From: JBDKTH01 sp964558295
GTDB taxonomy: Bacteria; Planctomycetota; Planctomycetia; Pirellulales; Thermoguttaceae
Length of the DNA: 30,137 nucleotides
Reading direction: 5' to 3'
Assembly (NCBI GenBank): GCA_964558295.1
Contig: CAZLDQ010000050.1
Span: 1-30,137 of the forward strand
Position 1 is the stretch's first letter, and each line of letters begins with the position of its first letter. Both the position numbers and the translations under genes were made by a program. Under the pieces are notes generated by a model that did not search any database, was not told the origin of the DNA, and saw nothing but the letters and a program-made list of their open reading frames with translations. Of this stretch, positions 1-8,221 are shown one piece after another.

Positions 1-153
1 CCGTCCCCGGACATCGTGAGCGATTTCGCACGAAACCTCCCCGTCGGGAAAATTGCCAATGGCGAGACGTCCAAGCGACAGGCCGAGGTATTCACACATC
101 CGCACTGCGAGCTCCGGATTCGCCCGGCCGCTGAAGACCTTCATATCATTCAT
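1..153 (-). CDS. prs: Ribose-phosphate pyrophosphokinase, N-terminal part (runs off the window)
   Basis: The minus strand from 153 to 1 is open for 51 codons and reads MNDMKVFSGRANPEL at its start, followed by GRLAIGNFPDGEVS and ending DVRGR at the window edge. This is the usual N-terminus of PRPP synthase, with the FSGRAN start, the FPDGE segment and the VRGRD loop. The enzyme makes PRPP from ribose 5-phosphate and ATP in the cytoplasm and feeds purine, pyrimidine, histidine and tryptophan synthesis. Two starts are possible. The ATG at 153 has GGAG only 2 nt upstream. The ATG at 144 (MKVFSGRAN) has the same GGAG 11 nt upstream and matches common family starts. The rest of the gene lies outside the window, so the catalytic flexible loop and PRPP-binding motif cannot be seen. 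Confidence 0.9.
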   Translation of the reverse strand, partial: MNDMKVFSGRANPELAVRMCEYLGLSLGRLAIGNFPDGEVSCEIAHDVRGR

Positions 154-397
154 GGCTCCAGATTCATTCCTGCATTGGAGTGGTATACTTGGCGGTGAGG
201 CCAGTGGGCGGACTCTCGCTTTGCAGCGTCGGCTTGCCTAACGGTCGCCGGCCCAGGATACGGTGCGCCCGTCCCAACATCTTGCCATGAAAACCGCGTC
301 CTCACCAGGGGGTGGCAGTTCAGTTTGTTGCCAAAACGTGAAAAAAGGGCAGGTGCGTTCGGCTCCGCAAGCGACTCTTAACTCCAGTGAGGGTAGA
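154..397. other. Divergent intergenic region between prs and the secreted protein gene
   Basis: About 244 bases lie between two divergent starts. A TATACT hexamer at 184-189 could be a plus-strand -10 element, but no convincing -35 stands 16-18 bp upstream. I see no other gene, repeat or terminator here; short ORFs in this stretch lack family resemblance. Confidence 0.4.
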
Positions 398-1060
398 ATG
401 ATCCGATTCGCAGTATTCGGTGTGGTTCTCGTCGCCGTGGGCGTTTCCGGTGGGGATGTCTACGCGGAGGTCTCGACGGCTACTCCCCGCCAATACGAGC
501 TACTCCTGAATGGCGAGAGCTTTTTGGTCGAGGCAGATCGCCAAGTGCGATTGGAAAGCAAGGTGACGCCAGGGGTGGTGTATGATGTTGCGCTGCGAGT
601 TGCCGTTCAGCAGCCGTTACAACTCAACACCCTCCGGATAGACTATGACTGGCCCGCTCAGGTTGAAGATGATGGGGGGGCCGTTCAACGGACGGTCAAG
701 ATTCATCACAGGCTCGGGTATACGGTTCTTCTGACTGATTTGGGGCAGGTCCTGACGCCTCCGGCTCAAGCGGAAGCTTTGGAAGGCCTCATGCAGTCGG
801 TCGTCAAGGGGCTCATGGAGTCGGGAATGAAGGAGATTAAGCCCTCCAAACCGTATCCGACTGAGTTTGTTGGTGGTAAGGCACGTGGGGTTACGATTCA
901 TTATCAGGACAAGGAAGGTTTTCACCAGACGTGCCTAGCCTACCTGCTGGCGGGTGAAAAATTCTCCGGGGCGTGTGTTGTCCAGTATTTTGACAACGAT
1001 CGGGAGACGGTTCTGCCGCGGATCAAGGTTATGCTCGACTCGGTTCGCCCCGTGCGCTAG
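398..1060 (+). CDS. Hypothetical secreted protein
   Basis: The preferred start is the ATG at 398, because AGTGAGGG lies just upstream and the protein then opens with a standard signal peptide (MIRFAVFGVVLVAVGVSGG, cleavage probably after VYA). Starting further upstream at 263 would bury the signal peptide. The mature part has about 195 residues. It starts with beta-rich sequence (residues about 30-105), followed by a helical stretch and a C-terminal segment with GVTIHYQDKEG and two cysteines (TCLAY and GACVVQY), perhaps a disulfide outside the cytoplasm. I do not recognise the family. It lies between prs and the arginine genes, and the terminator at 1155-1187 probably ends its transcript, so it need not be linked to arginine synthesis. 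Confidence 0.65.
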   Translation: MIRFAVFGVVLVAVGVSGGDVYAEVSTATPRQYELLLNGESFLVEADRQVRLESKVTPGVVYDVALRVAVQQPLQLNTLRIDYDWPAQVEDDGGAVQRTVKIHHRLGYTVLLTDLGQVLTPPAQAEALEGLMQSVVKGLMESGMKEIKPSKPYPTEFVGGKARGVTIHYQDKEGFHQTCLAYLLAGEKFSGACVVQYFDNDRETVLPRIKVMLDSVRPVR

Positions 1061-1113
1061 GGACCCCGTCCGCTAGGGGTGGATGAAAAAACGCGGCCCC
1101 TCCCGCTTTTACG

Positions 1114-1141
1114 TTGACAGCCGGTGTTGGGGGGGTAGAAT
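1114..1141 (+). promoter_or_regulatory. Sigma70-like promoter upstream of argB
   Basis: TTGACA at 1114-1119 and TAGAAT at 1136-1141 are separated by 16 bp, close to the vegetative consensus. The predicted transcript would begin near 1148, only a few bases before the terminator hairpin at 1155-1187, which makes early termination a possible control point for the arg cluster. Confidence 0.55.
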
Positions 1142-1154
1142 ATGGGGTTTCCTA

Positions 1155-1187
1155 GCCCCAGAAGCCTTTGTCTGGGGCGTTCTTTTT
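1155..1187 (+). terminator. Intrinsic terminator between the secreted protein gene and argB
   Basis: GCCCCAGA (1155-1162) and TCTGGGGC (1171-1178) form a perfect 8-bp stem with an 8-nt loop, followed by GTTCTTTTT. It can end transcripts from the upstream gene. It also lies between the only good argB promoter and the argB start, so it may act as an attenuator for argB. Confidence 0.75.
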
Positions 1188-1229
1188 GCGAATTGTTCTG
1201 CGCTGTTGCGAGCCCCAAGGAGCAAGCCG

Positions 1230-2132
1230 TTGAAAGATGCCATTGCCAAAGCGGATGTGTTGATCGAAGCCCTCCAATGGATTCGCCAGTTCCGCGGCAA
1301 GATCACCGTGATCAAGCTGGGCGGAAGCGTGATGGAAGACCCTCGAGCGATCACGCATTTGTTGTTGGATGTCGTCTTCATGGAGTCGGTCGACATGCGG
1401 CCGGTGATCGTCCACGGCGGCGGGGCAGCGATCAGTCGGGGGATGGCGGCCGCCGGACTAGAGCCTCGTTTCGTCCAGGGACGCCGCTACACCGATGAGG
1501 GTACGCTAAAGATCGTCGAAGAAGTGCTTGCTTACCAAACGTGCGAAAGCATTGCCTCGCAGATCCAGGCTCTCGGTGGACAAGCCCAGGCCTTGAACTT
1601 CCGTTCAACGAACGTGTTGTTCGGTCAGCAGCTCCAACTGAATAATGGCGATGGCGAACCGATCGATTTGGGCTATGTCGGCACGGTTACTCGTGTGGAT
1701 CGCGACACGATCCTCAAGCTCTGCAGCCAAGGAGTAGTTCCGGTGATTCCCTCCATGTGCATGACCGAGGGAGGGCAGAAGCTCAACGTCAACGCCGACA
1801 CGGCGGCCACCGCAGTGGCGCAGGCACTCGATGCCGAGAAGCTTGTCTATCTCAGTGACGTCAACGGCGTACGCCGCGATAAAAACGATCCTGAATCGCT
1901 GATTCACTCCTTGACGTCGGACGAAGCCCGGGAACTGATCCGGAATGGAGCGATCGACTCCGGCATGATTCCCAAAGTGGAAGCTTGCCTGGAGACGCTT
2001 GAAAAAGGCGTTCGCAAGATCCATATCATTGACGGCCGGGTTCGCCATTCGTTGCTCTTGGAAGTGTATACGAGCAAAGGGGTGGGAACGGAGATTGTCA
2101 AGGAACGGAAGGCAGTAGGCAGTAGACCGTAG
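1230..2132 (+). CDS. argB: Acetylglutamate kinase
   Basis: ArgB phosphorylates N-acetylglutamate, the second step of arginine synthesis. The TTG at 1230 is chosen as start: AAGGAG lies at 1217-1222 with a 7-nt gap, and the resulting 300-residue protein has the normal family length. A longer reading from 1083 would translate through the terminator. Visible motifs are the KLGGS phosphate loop near residue 29, VHGGGAAIS, the GRRYTD segment, LNVNADTAATAVA, YLSDVNGV and the GMIPK lysine motif. The roughly 25-residue helix before KLGG resembles the N-terminal helix of hexameric, arginine-inhibited kinases, so feedback inhibition is likely (inference). The last codons (KAVGSRP) are encoded by a GGCAGTA tandem repeat that runs into the intergenic space. 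Confidence 0.95.
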   Translation: MKDAIAKADVLIEALQWIRQFRGKITVIKLGGSVMEDPRAITHLLLDVVFMESVDMRPVIVHGGGAAISRGMAAAGLEPRFVQGRRYTDEGTLKIVEEVLAYQTCESIASQIQALGGQAQALNFRSTNVLFGQQLQLNNGDGEPIDLGYVGTVTRVDRDTILKLCSQGVVPVIPSMCMTEGGQKLNVNADTAATAVAQALDAEKLVYLSDVNGVRRDKNDPESLIHSLTSDEARELIRNGAIDSGMIPKVEACLETLEKGVRKIHIIDGRVRHSLLLEVYTSKGVGTEIVKERKAVGSRP

Positions 2133-2139
2133 GCAATAC
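2111..2139 (+). repeat. GGCAGTA tandem repeat at the 3' end of argB
   Basis: GGCAGTA occurs twice in tandem (2111-2117, 2118-2124), followed after ACC by the related GTAGGCAATA. The repeat provides the argB stop codon and the last seven residues. Such short tracts resemble dispersed intergenic repeats, but copy number elsewhere cannot be judged here. Confidence 0.45.
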
Positions 2140-2234
2140 GCGGAGTCGAGGTGGTTTGGCTCTCTCAGCATCCTGGACCGGTTTACAAGGGCGGTCCTCG
2201 ATCCCAACGGTAAGTTCCTGAAGGAGATCGATTC

Positions 2235-3440
2235 GTGGCTACCAGTCGCCCTCTGAGTTCGGCGGAAACCATTCAGTTGTTCGACAGGTACGTGATTCCG
2301 AACTACGCCCGCTTTCCCGTATCGCTGGTGCGCGGTGAAGGATCGTACGTTTGGGACGCCGAAGGGAACCGCTATCTCGATTTCTTTCCTGGTTGGGGCT
2401 GCAATCTGCTGGGGCACTGCCCGAGACCGGTGGTGGAAGCGGTCCAGGAGCAGGTGGCCAAGTTGATCCATGTGCCCAATAGCTGGTATACCGAGGTGCA
2501 AGGGCAGTGGGCCAAGGTCATCTGCGAACGGTGCTTCGACAGCCAAGCGTTCTTCTGTAACTCGGGAACCGAGGCCAACGAAGCGGCCATCAAGCTGGTG
2601 CGGTTGCACAGTACGCCCAAGCGGCGCTACAAGATCATCACTTTTGAAGGGAGTTTCCATGGTCGGACGCTTGGCTCGACCACGGCCACGGCTCAGCCGA
2701 AGTACCATGAAGGGCTCGGGCCGCTCGTGGCCGGATTTGTCTACGCCCCATTTGGCGACCTGGAGGCCGTGGCCAAGCTGATCGACGACGAAACGGCGGC
2801 GATCATGATCGAGCCGGTTCAGGGCGAGGGGGGCGTGCGGATTCCACCGGAGGGTTTCTTGGCTGGGCTCCGCAAGTTGGCCGATGAGAACGACTTGCTC
2901 TTGGTCTTCGACGAAGTGCAGACCGGCTGCGGACGCACGGGCCATTGGTTTGCCTACCAGCATTTCGGCGTGACGCCGGATATCATGACCTTGGCGAAGT
3001 GTATTTGCGGCGGGGTAGCCGGTGCGGCGATGATCGCCAAGCGGGAACTGGCGCCCAGTCTGCGCCCCGGCATGCATGCGGCGACCTATGGCGGCAACCC
3101 GATCGCCGCGCGGGCAGGAATCGCCACGTTCGAGATGATTGAGAAGGAGAACCTGTTGGAAAAGGCCCAGCGGCTTGGCGAGATTTTCCGCCAGCGGCTC
3201 GAAGAACTCCAACGGGAGTGTGAGATCATCCGCGAGGTCCGTGTCCTTGGGTTGATGATCGGTGTGGAATTGACGACCGAAGGGGCGCCGGTGGTCAAGG
3301 GCTGCTTGGAACGCAAGCTGCTTATCAACTGCACGCACGGCACCGTGATCCGTCTGTTGCCCGCAATGATCCTTAGCGAACAAGAAGTCCACCAGGGCTG
3401 CGATATCCTGGCTGAGGTGCTCAAGAAGCAGACCGGTTAA
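2235..3440 (+). CDS. argD: Acetylornithine aminotransferase
   Basis: A class III PLP-dependent aminotransferase of 401 residues. It converts N-acetylglutamate semialdehyde to N-acetylornithine, and in some bacteria it also serves lysine synthesis. The start is GTG at 2235, with AAGGAG at 2221-2226. Motifs include FFPGWGCNLLGH, the PLP-phosphate segment NSGTEANEAAIK, FEGSFHGRT, EPVQGEGG, the FDEVQTGCGRTG aspartate motif and the Schiff-base lysine in MTLAK (about K255). The residues after that lysine are CICGGVAGA rather than the commoner GLGGGVPIGA, a mild departure. Its position between argB and argF supports the arginine role over other class III transaminases. Confidence 0.93.
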   Translation: MATSRPLSSAETIQLFDRYVIPNYARFPVSLVRGEGSYVWDAEGNRYLDFFPGWGCNLLGHCPRPVVEAVQEQVAKLIHVPNSWYTEVQGQWAKVICERCFDSQAFFCNSGTEANEAAIKLVRLHSTPKRRYKIITFEGSFHGRTLGSTTATAQPKYHEGLGPLVAGFVYAPFGDLEAVAKLIDDETAAIMIEPVQGEGGVRIPPEGFLAGLRKLADENDLLLVFDEVQTGCGRTGHWFAYQHFGVTPDIMTLAKCICGGVAGAAMIAKRELAPSLRPGMHAATYGGNPIAARAGIATFEMIEKENLLEKAQRLGEIFRQRLEELQRECEIIREVRVLGLMIGVELTTEGAPVVKGCLERKLLINCTHGTVIRLLPAMILSEQEVHQGCDILAEVLKKQTG

Positions 3441-3479
3441 GACCGGGGCTCAGCCAACAACCCCCAGAGGGCTGTCACC

Positions 3480-4397
3480 ATGCGACATCTACTGACCTTG
3501 GGCGATCTGACGCCCGCGGAAATCGAGCGCATCTTCTCCATCGCTGAAGACCTGAAGTCAAAGTACCGCAAGGGGTTGCGGGAACCGCTCTTGCCCGGTC
3601 GGGTCATGGCCATGTTGTTTGAAAAGCCGTCGTTGCGCACCCGCGTAAGCTTTGAAGCGGCGATGGTGCACCTCGGCGGCAACGCCTTGTTCTTGGGGGA
3701 AGAGGCCGGTTTCGGACATCGCGAGAGCGTGCCCGATTTTGCCCGCGTGTTAAGCCAATACGTCGACGTGATCGTTGTGCGGGCGAAACGTCACGACATG
3801 GTCATTCAGATGGCCGAATACAGCTCGTGCGCTGTGATCAACGGCCTGACCGATTGTGCTCACCCCTGTCAGGCCCTGGCGGATTTATTCACGTTGCGAG
3901 AACTGTTGGGCAAGCTTAAGGGACGCACCCTGGCATGGGTCGGTGATGGAAACAACGTTGCGCGAAGCCTGGCCATGGGATGTGGCAAGGTCGGTATGCG
4001 CTTCGTCATGGCGACCCCCGAAGGCTATGAGTTTGACGACGAGTATATGGCCCTCTTGAAGCAGGAAACGCCCAATCTGGATCTGGTGGTCACGCGGGAT
4101 CCCGTTGAGGCGGTGCGCGATGCGGCGGCCGTTTATACCGATGTTTGGGCGAGCATGGGCCAGGAGAGCGAAGCCGAACACCGTCGTCAGGTGTTCCGCA
4201 ACTATCAGGTCAACAGCGCATTGATGTCGCATACGCAGAAAGGGGCCGTGTTCATGCACTGCCTGCCTGCCCGGCGCGGCGAGGAAGTGACCGACGAGGT
4301 GATCGACGGTCCGCAAAGCGTGGTCGTTGCCCAGGCCGCCAATCGGATGCATGCCCAAAAGGGCATCCTCGCTTGGATGCTCGGCGCCAAGTCCTGA
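3480..4397 (+). CDS. argF: Ornithine carbamoyltransferase
   Basis: A 305-residue anabolic enzyme that joins carbamoyl phosphate and ornithine to give citrulline. The start ATG at 3480 is preceded by AGAGGG about 10 nt upstream. The carbamoyl-phosphate loop is SLRTR (residues 51-55), as in several non-enteric OTCases that have Leu or Met where others have Thr. HPCQ lies at 128-131, the ornithine-binding DVWASMG loop at about 220-227, and the catalytic HCLP at 260-263. The gene lies 39 bp after argD, consistent with one transcript. No argG, argH or argC is visible in the window. Confidence 0.96.
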   Translation: MRHLLTLGDLTPAEIERIFSIAEDLKSKYRKGLREPLLPGRVMAMLFEKPSLRTRVSFEAAMVHLGGNALFLGEEAGFGHRESVPDFARVLSQYVDVIVVRAKRHDMVIQMAEYSSCAVINGLTDCAHPCQALADLFTLRELLGKLKGRTLAWVGDGNNVARSLAMGCGKVGMRFVMATPEGYEFDDEYMALLKQETPNLDLVVTRDPVEAVRDAAAVYTDVWASMGQESEAEHRRQVFRNYQVNSALMSHTQKGAVFMHCLPARRGEEVTDEVIDGPQSVVVAQAANRMHAQKGILAWMLGAKS

Positions 4398-4475
4398 AGC
4401 CCCATTCGATGACCACGTATTCCTGTTTCGCCTTGGCACTTGTGTCGGGGCCGGGCCGCTTTTTCGAGGACTCCT

Positions 4476-5198
4476 ATGCGTCCGGACCAACGCCAGCCTG
4501 ACCAGCTTCGCTCGATCCAAATCACCCGTGGTTTTACCCAGGCCCCGGCAGGCAGCGTGCTGATTCAGGCCGGTCGAACCCTGGTCCTCTGCACGGCCTG
4601 CGTCGAATCGCAGGTTCCGGCCTGGATGGAAGGCCGAGGCACCGGATGGGTCACGGCCGAGTACAGCATGCTCCCGGCTAGCACCATGCCGCGCAAACGC
4701 CGCGAGCGCGAAGGGAAGATCGACGGCCGCTCCAGCGAGATTCAACGTCTCGTCGGCCGCAGCCTTCGGGCCGTGACTGATCTGGCGGCCTTGGGCGAAC
4801 GCACGATTGCGATCGACTGCGATGTGCTCCAGGCCGACGGCGGCACACGAACCCTCAGCATTACCGGGGCCTTCGTGGCTCTGGTCGACGCCGTTGCCAC
4901 GATCCGCGACGAATTGCCGAGCTATCCGCTGCGCGACAGCGTGGCCGCGACCAGCACCGGAGTCTTGAACGGCCAACTCTTGCTTGATCTCTGTCAACAG
5001 GAAGACTCGGCGGCAGCGGTCGATATGAACGTCGTCATGACTGGCCGGGGCCAGTTGGTCGAGGTTCAGGGGACAGGCGAAGAGGCCACGTTCAGCGAGG
5101 AGGAGTTGAGCCAAATGCTCGCCCTGGCCCGTCGAGGGATCCAACAGCTTACCGAGCTTCAACGCCAGGCTCTCGGTAACCTCTGGCCGTTTGCGTAG
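4476..5198 (+). CDS. rph: Ribonuclease PH
   Basis: A phosphorolytic 3'-5' exoribonuclease that trims tRNA 3' ends, acting as a hexamer. The chosen start is the ATG at 4476, with GAGGA 5 nt upstream; this gives MRPDQRQPDQLR, the usual family start, and 240 residues, the usual length. A start at 4440 would add twelve residues with no family match. Signature segments are SVLIQAGRTLVLCTACVE, GWVTAEYSMLP, EIQRLVGRSLRAV, CDVLQADGGTRTLSITGA and a C-terminal VDMNVVMTG with EVQGTGEEATFS. The gene is 78 bp downstream of argF and probably read through from it. The basic segment after MLP is PRKRREREGK. Confidence 0.95.
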   Translation: MRPDQRQPDQLRSIQITRGFTQAPAGSVLIQAGRTLVLCTACVESQVPAWMEGRGTGWVTAEYSMLPASTMPRKRREREGKIDGRSSEIQRLVGRSLRAVTDLAALGERTIAIDCDVLQADGGTRTLSITGAFVALVDAVATIRDELPSYPLRDSVAATSTGVLNGQLLLDLCQQEDSAAAVDMNVVMTGRGQLVEVQGTGEEATFSEEELSQMLALARRGIQQLTELQRQALGNLWPFA

Positions 5199-5516
5199 GC
5201 TTCTCTGGCTCGCAATTCTCCCTCCAGTTCTCTTCGGGGGCACTCGCTGCACACCCCCTGACAGAAATTCAGGCTAGAAATTGGGCCAGCCCATCGGTTA
5301 AGCTCATCCGTGGCGAAGTGCTCCTTCGCGGAATGTGTTGTTTGGCAATTTAATCGATGGCTAGAAGGAAGAGGATCAAGCGTCAGACAGGGGCCATGTT
5401 TGGGCACGTCACACGTCCCCCTGCAGGAACCTTTCCGCGACAGAAAAACGCTATCTGTTGACGAAAACGAGCGTCTGTGAGCAGCATGCCTCTGGGCTCC
5501 AGAAGGCCCCCAATGA
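5199..5516. other. Convergent intergenic region, rph to histidine kinase
   Basis: About 318 bases lie between two converging genes. A 6-bp stem (GCGAAG/CTTCGC around 5313-5329) and a GGGGG/CCCCC pair near 5236-5258 are visible, but neither has a T tract, so no convincing intrinsic terminator is seen. No gene is supported on either strand. Confidence 0.4.
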
Positions 5517-7310
5517 TCACTGGTCTTGTCTGCGAAAACCTATTACGAAGCAGGCCCCGTCGGTGACGCTTGCCTCGTGCCAGAGCTTCGCCCCCATGTC
5601 GAGGGCGAGCCGCTTGCTTAGCGTCAGGCCCAGGCCAATGCCGGGGGCCGAATTGGCTGCTTCATGGGCTGATTTAGAGAACGGGCGAAACAGGCGTCGC
5701 GTGGGGCCGCGAGCCAACCCCGGCCCATGGTCCCGAACACGCACCCGAACCGTGGCTCCCGCCAGTTCTACGATGATGTGGATCCGCTTATCGGATGCTG
5801 TCGAGGCGTATTTGCAGGCGTTGTCGACGAGGTTGAACAGGATCTGGTCCAGCATTCCCGGATTGACGCGAACGGGCGTGTTCATCGCGGCCTCGTCGCC
5901 TTCGATGATCAACTCCATGCCCGCCTGACTGACCCGCTCCGTCAAGCGAGGCTGGATCGATCGAAGCAAGTCGGCCAGTGGGAGTTGTTCCTCCGGGCCG
6001 TTCGTGCGGCCTCGTTCCAACCGGGCATAGGCCAGGACGTTTTCAACCAGATGGCTCAAACGCGATGCTTCCGCTCGGAGTGTACGGAAGTATTCTTGCT
6101 GCGTCGGCGGGTCGGCAACCATTCCCTCGGCCAGCATCTCCGTGTACATGTGAAACGTGGTCAAGGGTGTGCGAAGCTCGTGCGTCACCGCCGAAACAAA
6201 GGCGGCCCGACGTTGGCTGAGGCGGAGAACGCCCCACAATAGCCCAGCCACAGCAGCTGCCGCCACGACGCCCCCAACCCAGGCGAGCCAGAGCGTCAAG
6301 CGAACCGGTGAGGCTATTCCCGTTGCATCGAATACAATCTTGCCGGGCACAAGCCGGACGGGGATTGCGGCCAGATGCCGTGACTCTTCTCCTGTCGTTG
6401 CTTCGCTGGGGACAAGGGTTGCCTCGGGGAGGAGATCCGCAACGCTCTCCAGCAGCCCACGCTGGAGCGCCGGCCAGTCAAGCAGGCAACCTTGGATACA
6501 AGGGCGGCCATTGACCGAGACGCGTCGGGCGAGCACCAATTCGTCGTCGAGCCAGAGAGGCGTCATCGGTGCGCTGCTGATCTCCGTGGCGTTCAGCGTC
6601 GGTCCGGGGGGGAATGCGTTCATCACCTGCGATTGGACCATGCCGCTGATGTTTTGCAGGAGGGCCCGATTACGCTGATCGAATTCGGCATCTCCCCGGC
6701 CCCGATGCGGAAGGTCGCTCTGGCGTTGCTCAGCAAGTCGATCCTCGGTGGATGCTGGCGGTGCAAAGACGACTTCCATCGGAATTGGAGCATGCTCCGG
6801 AAGAAGCGAGGCCAGACGCTGGCGGTTTTTGAGCGAAGCAATCCGCTCGACTGCCGTTTTCGCTGCATGGACAGCTTCCACGCTCAAGTGCCGTGGAACG
6901 GCCAGCTTGTAGTCTGTCTTGCTTGGAATCCGTGGTGAGGTGAATTGGCCGTCCGGCTCAATCTGGAAGTGCAGAAGAATCAACGGCGAGACTTCGCCAA
7001 GCAGCGGCGATGGTACGAGCGGAACGCTGGTCGCGTGACGCGGGTCGGTTTGCGGAAAAATGCTGTCCGCCGGTAAGAAAGTCCGGTAGACCAGATGGGG
7101 CCTAGCACTCTCCTGGGCCACGAGGGGCGCCAAGGCCGAATCCATGCGCCACAGGGCCAAATGCACATTCTCTTCCAGCAGGGCTCGGTAGCGGGCCTTG
7201 GCTTCCGCCTCATCCAGACGCACGACGGTCAGGCTGATCCAACTCATGGCTGCGAAAGCCACGCTCAGACAGCCGGCAAACACCAACCAGATTGCCCAGG
7301 AACGTTTCAT
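5517..7310 (-). CDS. Membrane sensor histidine kinase
   Basis: A 597-residue two-component sensor. A signal-anchor/TM segment spans residues about 7-30, followed by a long extracytoplasmic region (about 30-335) and a second TM segment (about 338-362). The HisKA box follows almost at once (VTHELRTPL, phospho-acceptor H377), so there is no room for a HAMP domain. The ATPase domain shows the N box (NLVDNACKYA, about 493), G1 (DHGPGL, about 527), F box (RLFRPF) and G2 (GIGLGL, about 557). Its ATG overlaps the stop of the response regulator gene by 4 bp (ATGA), so the pair is translationally coupled. The input region matches no sensor fold I recognise. It begins with a helical segment rich in E/A/R and may bind a periplasmic ligand (inference). 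Confidence 0.9.
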   Translation of the reverse strand: MKRSWAIWLVFAGCLSVAFAAMSWISLTVVRLDEAEAKARYRALLEENVHLALWRMDSALAPLVAQESARPHLVYRTFLPADSIFPQTDPRHATSVPLVPSPLLGEVSPLILLHFQIEPDGQFTSPRIPSKTDYKLAVPRHLSVEAVHAAKTAVERIASLKNRQRLASLLPEHAPIPMEVVFAPPASTEDRLAEQRQSDLPHRGRGDAEFDQRNRALLQNISGMVQSQVMNAFPPGPTLNATEISSAPMTPLWLDDELVLARRVSVNGRPCIQGCLLDWPALQRGLLESVADLLPEATLVPSEATTGEESRHLAAIPVRLVPGKIVFDATGIASPVRLTLWLAWVGGVVAAAAVAGLLWGVLRLSQRRAAFVSAVTHELRTPLTTFHMYTEMLAEGMVADPPTQQEYFRTLRAEASRLSHLVENVLAYARLERGRTNGPEEQLPLADLLRSIQPRLTERVSQAGMELIIEGDEAAMNTPVRVNPGMLDQILFNLVDNACKYASTASDKRIHIIVELAGATVRVRVRDHGPGLARGPTRRLFRPFSKSAHEAANSAPGIGLGLTLSKRLALDMGAKLWHEASVTDGACFVIGFRRQDQ

Positions 7311-8005
7311 GCGTCGGTTTTGATCATGTAGCCTTTGCCACGAACCGTCAACAAGATGGCGGCCTCGGCGGGACTGTCACGGAGTTTTTCGCGGAGCCGG
7401 GCAATGTGCATGTCGACCGTCCGCGTCGTAAGCCCTTTCGGGTTGATACGCCACACATTGGCCAGAATCTCTTCCCGGGCAATGGCCCGGCCGGGATTGG
7501 CGGCCAGGTAACGCAACAGCTCCACTTCGCGTTCAGAAAGCTCTTCCCGATGCCCGTCGTCGAACTGCACCTCGCATCGTGCCAGATCGATCTGTCCGCC
7601 GGGGATACCAAAGCGGCAAACGTCGAGCGGACGTTCGGGCGAGCGACGCAAGACGGCTTCGACCCGAGCCAGAAGCTCTCGCACACTGAACGGCTTGACC
7701 ACGTAGTCGTCGGCCCCATCACGCAACCCCTGCACACGGTCGTTTTCGTCCCCTCGGGCCGTGAGGATGATTACCGGCAGCGTGGGACGCAACCGGCGGA
7801 CCTCGCGAAGAATGTCCAGACCGTCACCGCCAGGAAGTACAAGGTCCAGTAGCAGCAGGTCGAACTGCCGACTCAAGGCCATTTGGAGTCCCTCGTCGGC
7901 GCGGGCTGCTTCCAGCGTCTCGTATCCGGCAAAACGCAAGGCATCGACAATTCCCCGCCGGATAGCCCGATCGTCTTCGATGGTCAGAATCTGCTGTCGC
8001 GTCAT
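7307..8005 (-). CDS. OmpR/PhoB-family response regulator
   Basis: A 232-residue regulator with a receiver domain (acidic pocket E10/D11/D12, phospho-acceptor D54 in LLLDLVLP, T82, K104 in VVKPF) and a C-terminal winged-helix DNA-binding domain (about 135-230, with LSEREVELLRYLAANPG and RTVDMHIARLREKL). The start is the ATG at 8005 (MTRQQILTIEDD), preceded by GGAAGAG. A reading from 8080 would add 25 residues before the receiver fold. It is co-transcribed with the histidine kinase. OmpR-type regulators bind direct repeats with an 11-bp period, and such a repeat lies at 9970-9993 upstream of the adjacent secreted-protein gene, a candidate target. Confidence 0.93.
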   Translation of the reverse strand: MTRQQILTIEDDRAIRRGIVDALRFAGYETLEAARADEGLQMALSRQFDLLLLDLVLPGGDGLDILREVRRLRPTLPVIILTARGDENDRVQGLRDGADDYVVKPFSVRELLARVEAVLRRSPERPLDVCRFGIPGGQIDLARCEVQFDDGHREELSEREVELLRYLAANPGRAIAREEILANVWRINPKGLTTRTVDMHIARLREKLRDSPAEAAILLTVRGKGYMIKTDA

Positions 8006-8088
8006 CCCGTTCTCTTCCGCGTAGCGGAGTTGCTCGCCGTCAACTCCCGTCCTCCGCCAATGCTCCCGGTGTCCCCCCACACCCTATC

Positions 8089-8181
8089 CTACCGCCAAAC
8101 CTGCACCTCGGCCAGAAGTCCCTGCAGTCTCTCCTTCTCGCCGTCCACATTGCTGAGGACTTCCCATCGCCGTCCTGGGCC
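8089..8181 (-). pseudogene. Possible C-terminal coding remnant
   Basis: In the 217-bp gap between the DUF4139-like gene and the response regulator, one minus-strand frame is open for about 30 codons without a start. It reads as a plausible protein C-terminus (PFCPNGPGRRWEVLSN, then an E/K/L-rich helix ending AEVQVWR and TAG at 8091-8089). Codon third positions are mostly G or C, as in the real genes nearby. The stretch may be the tail of a lost gene, or chance. No family is recognised. Confidence 0.25.
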
Positions 8182-8221
8182 GTTTGGGCAAAAGGGAATT
8201 CTTCAAACGAACCGCCGTACC

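Noticed and set aside
16..241. Plus-strand ORFs at the left edge
   Set aside because: They are shadows of the minus-strand prs gene.
1605..3392. 595-codon minus-strand open frame opposite argB and argD
   Set aside because: It is the antisense shadow of two well-identified genes in GC-rich DNA, has no family character and spans two unrelated plus-strand genes.
5159..5407. 82-codon minus-strand ORF between rph and the kinase
   Set aside because: It overlaps the rph 3' end, has no ribosome site or protein character, and looks like chance.
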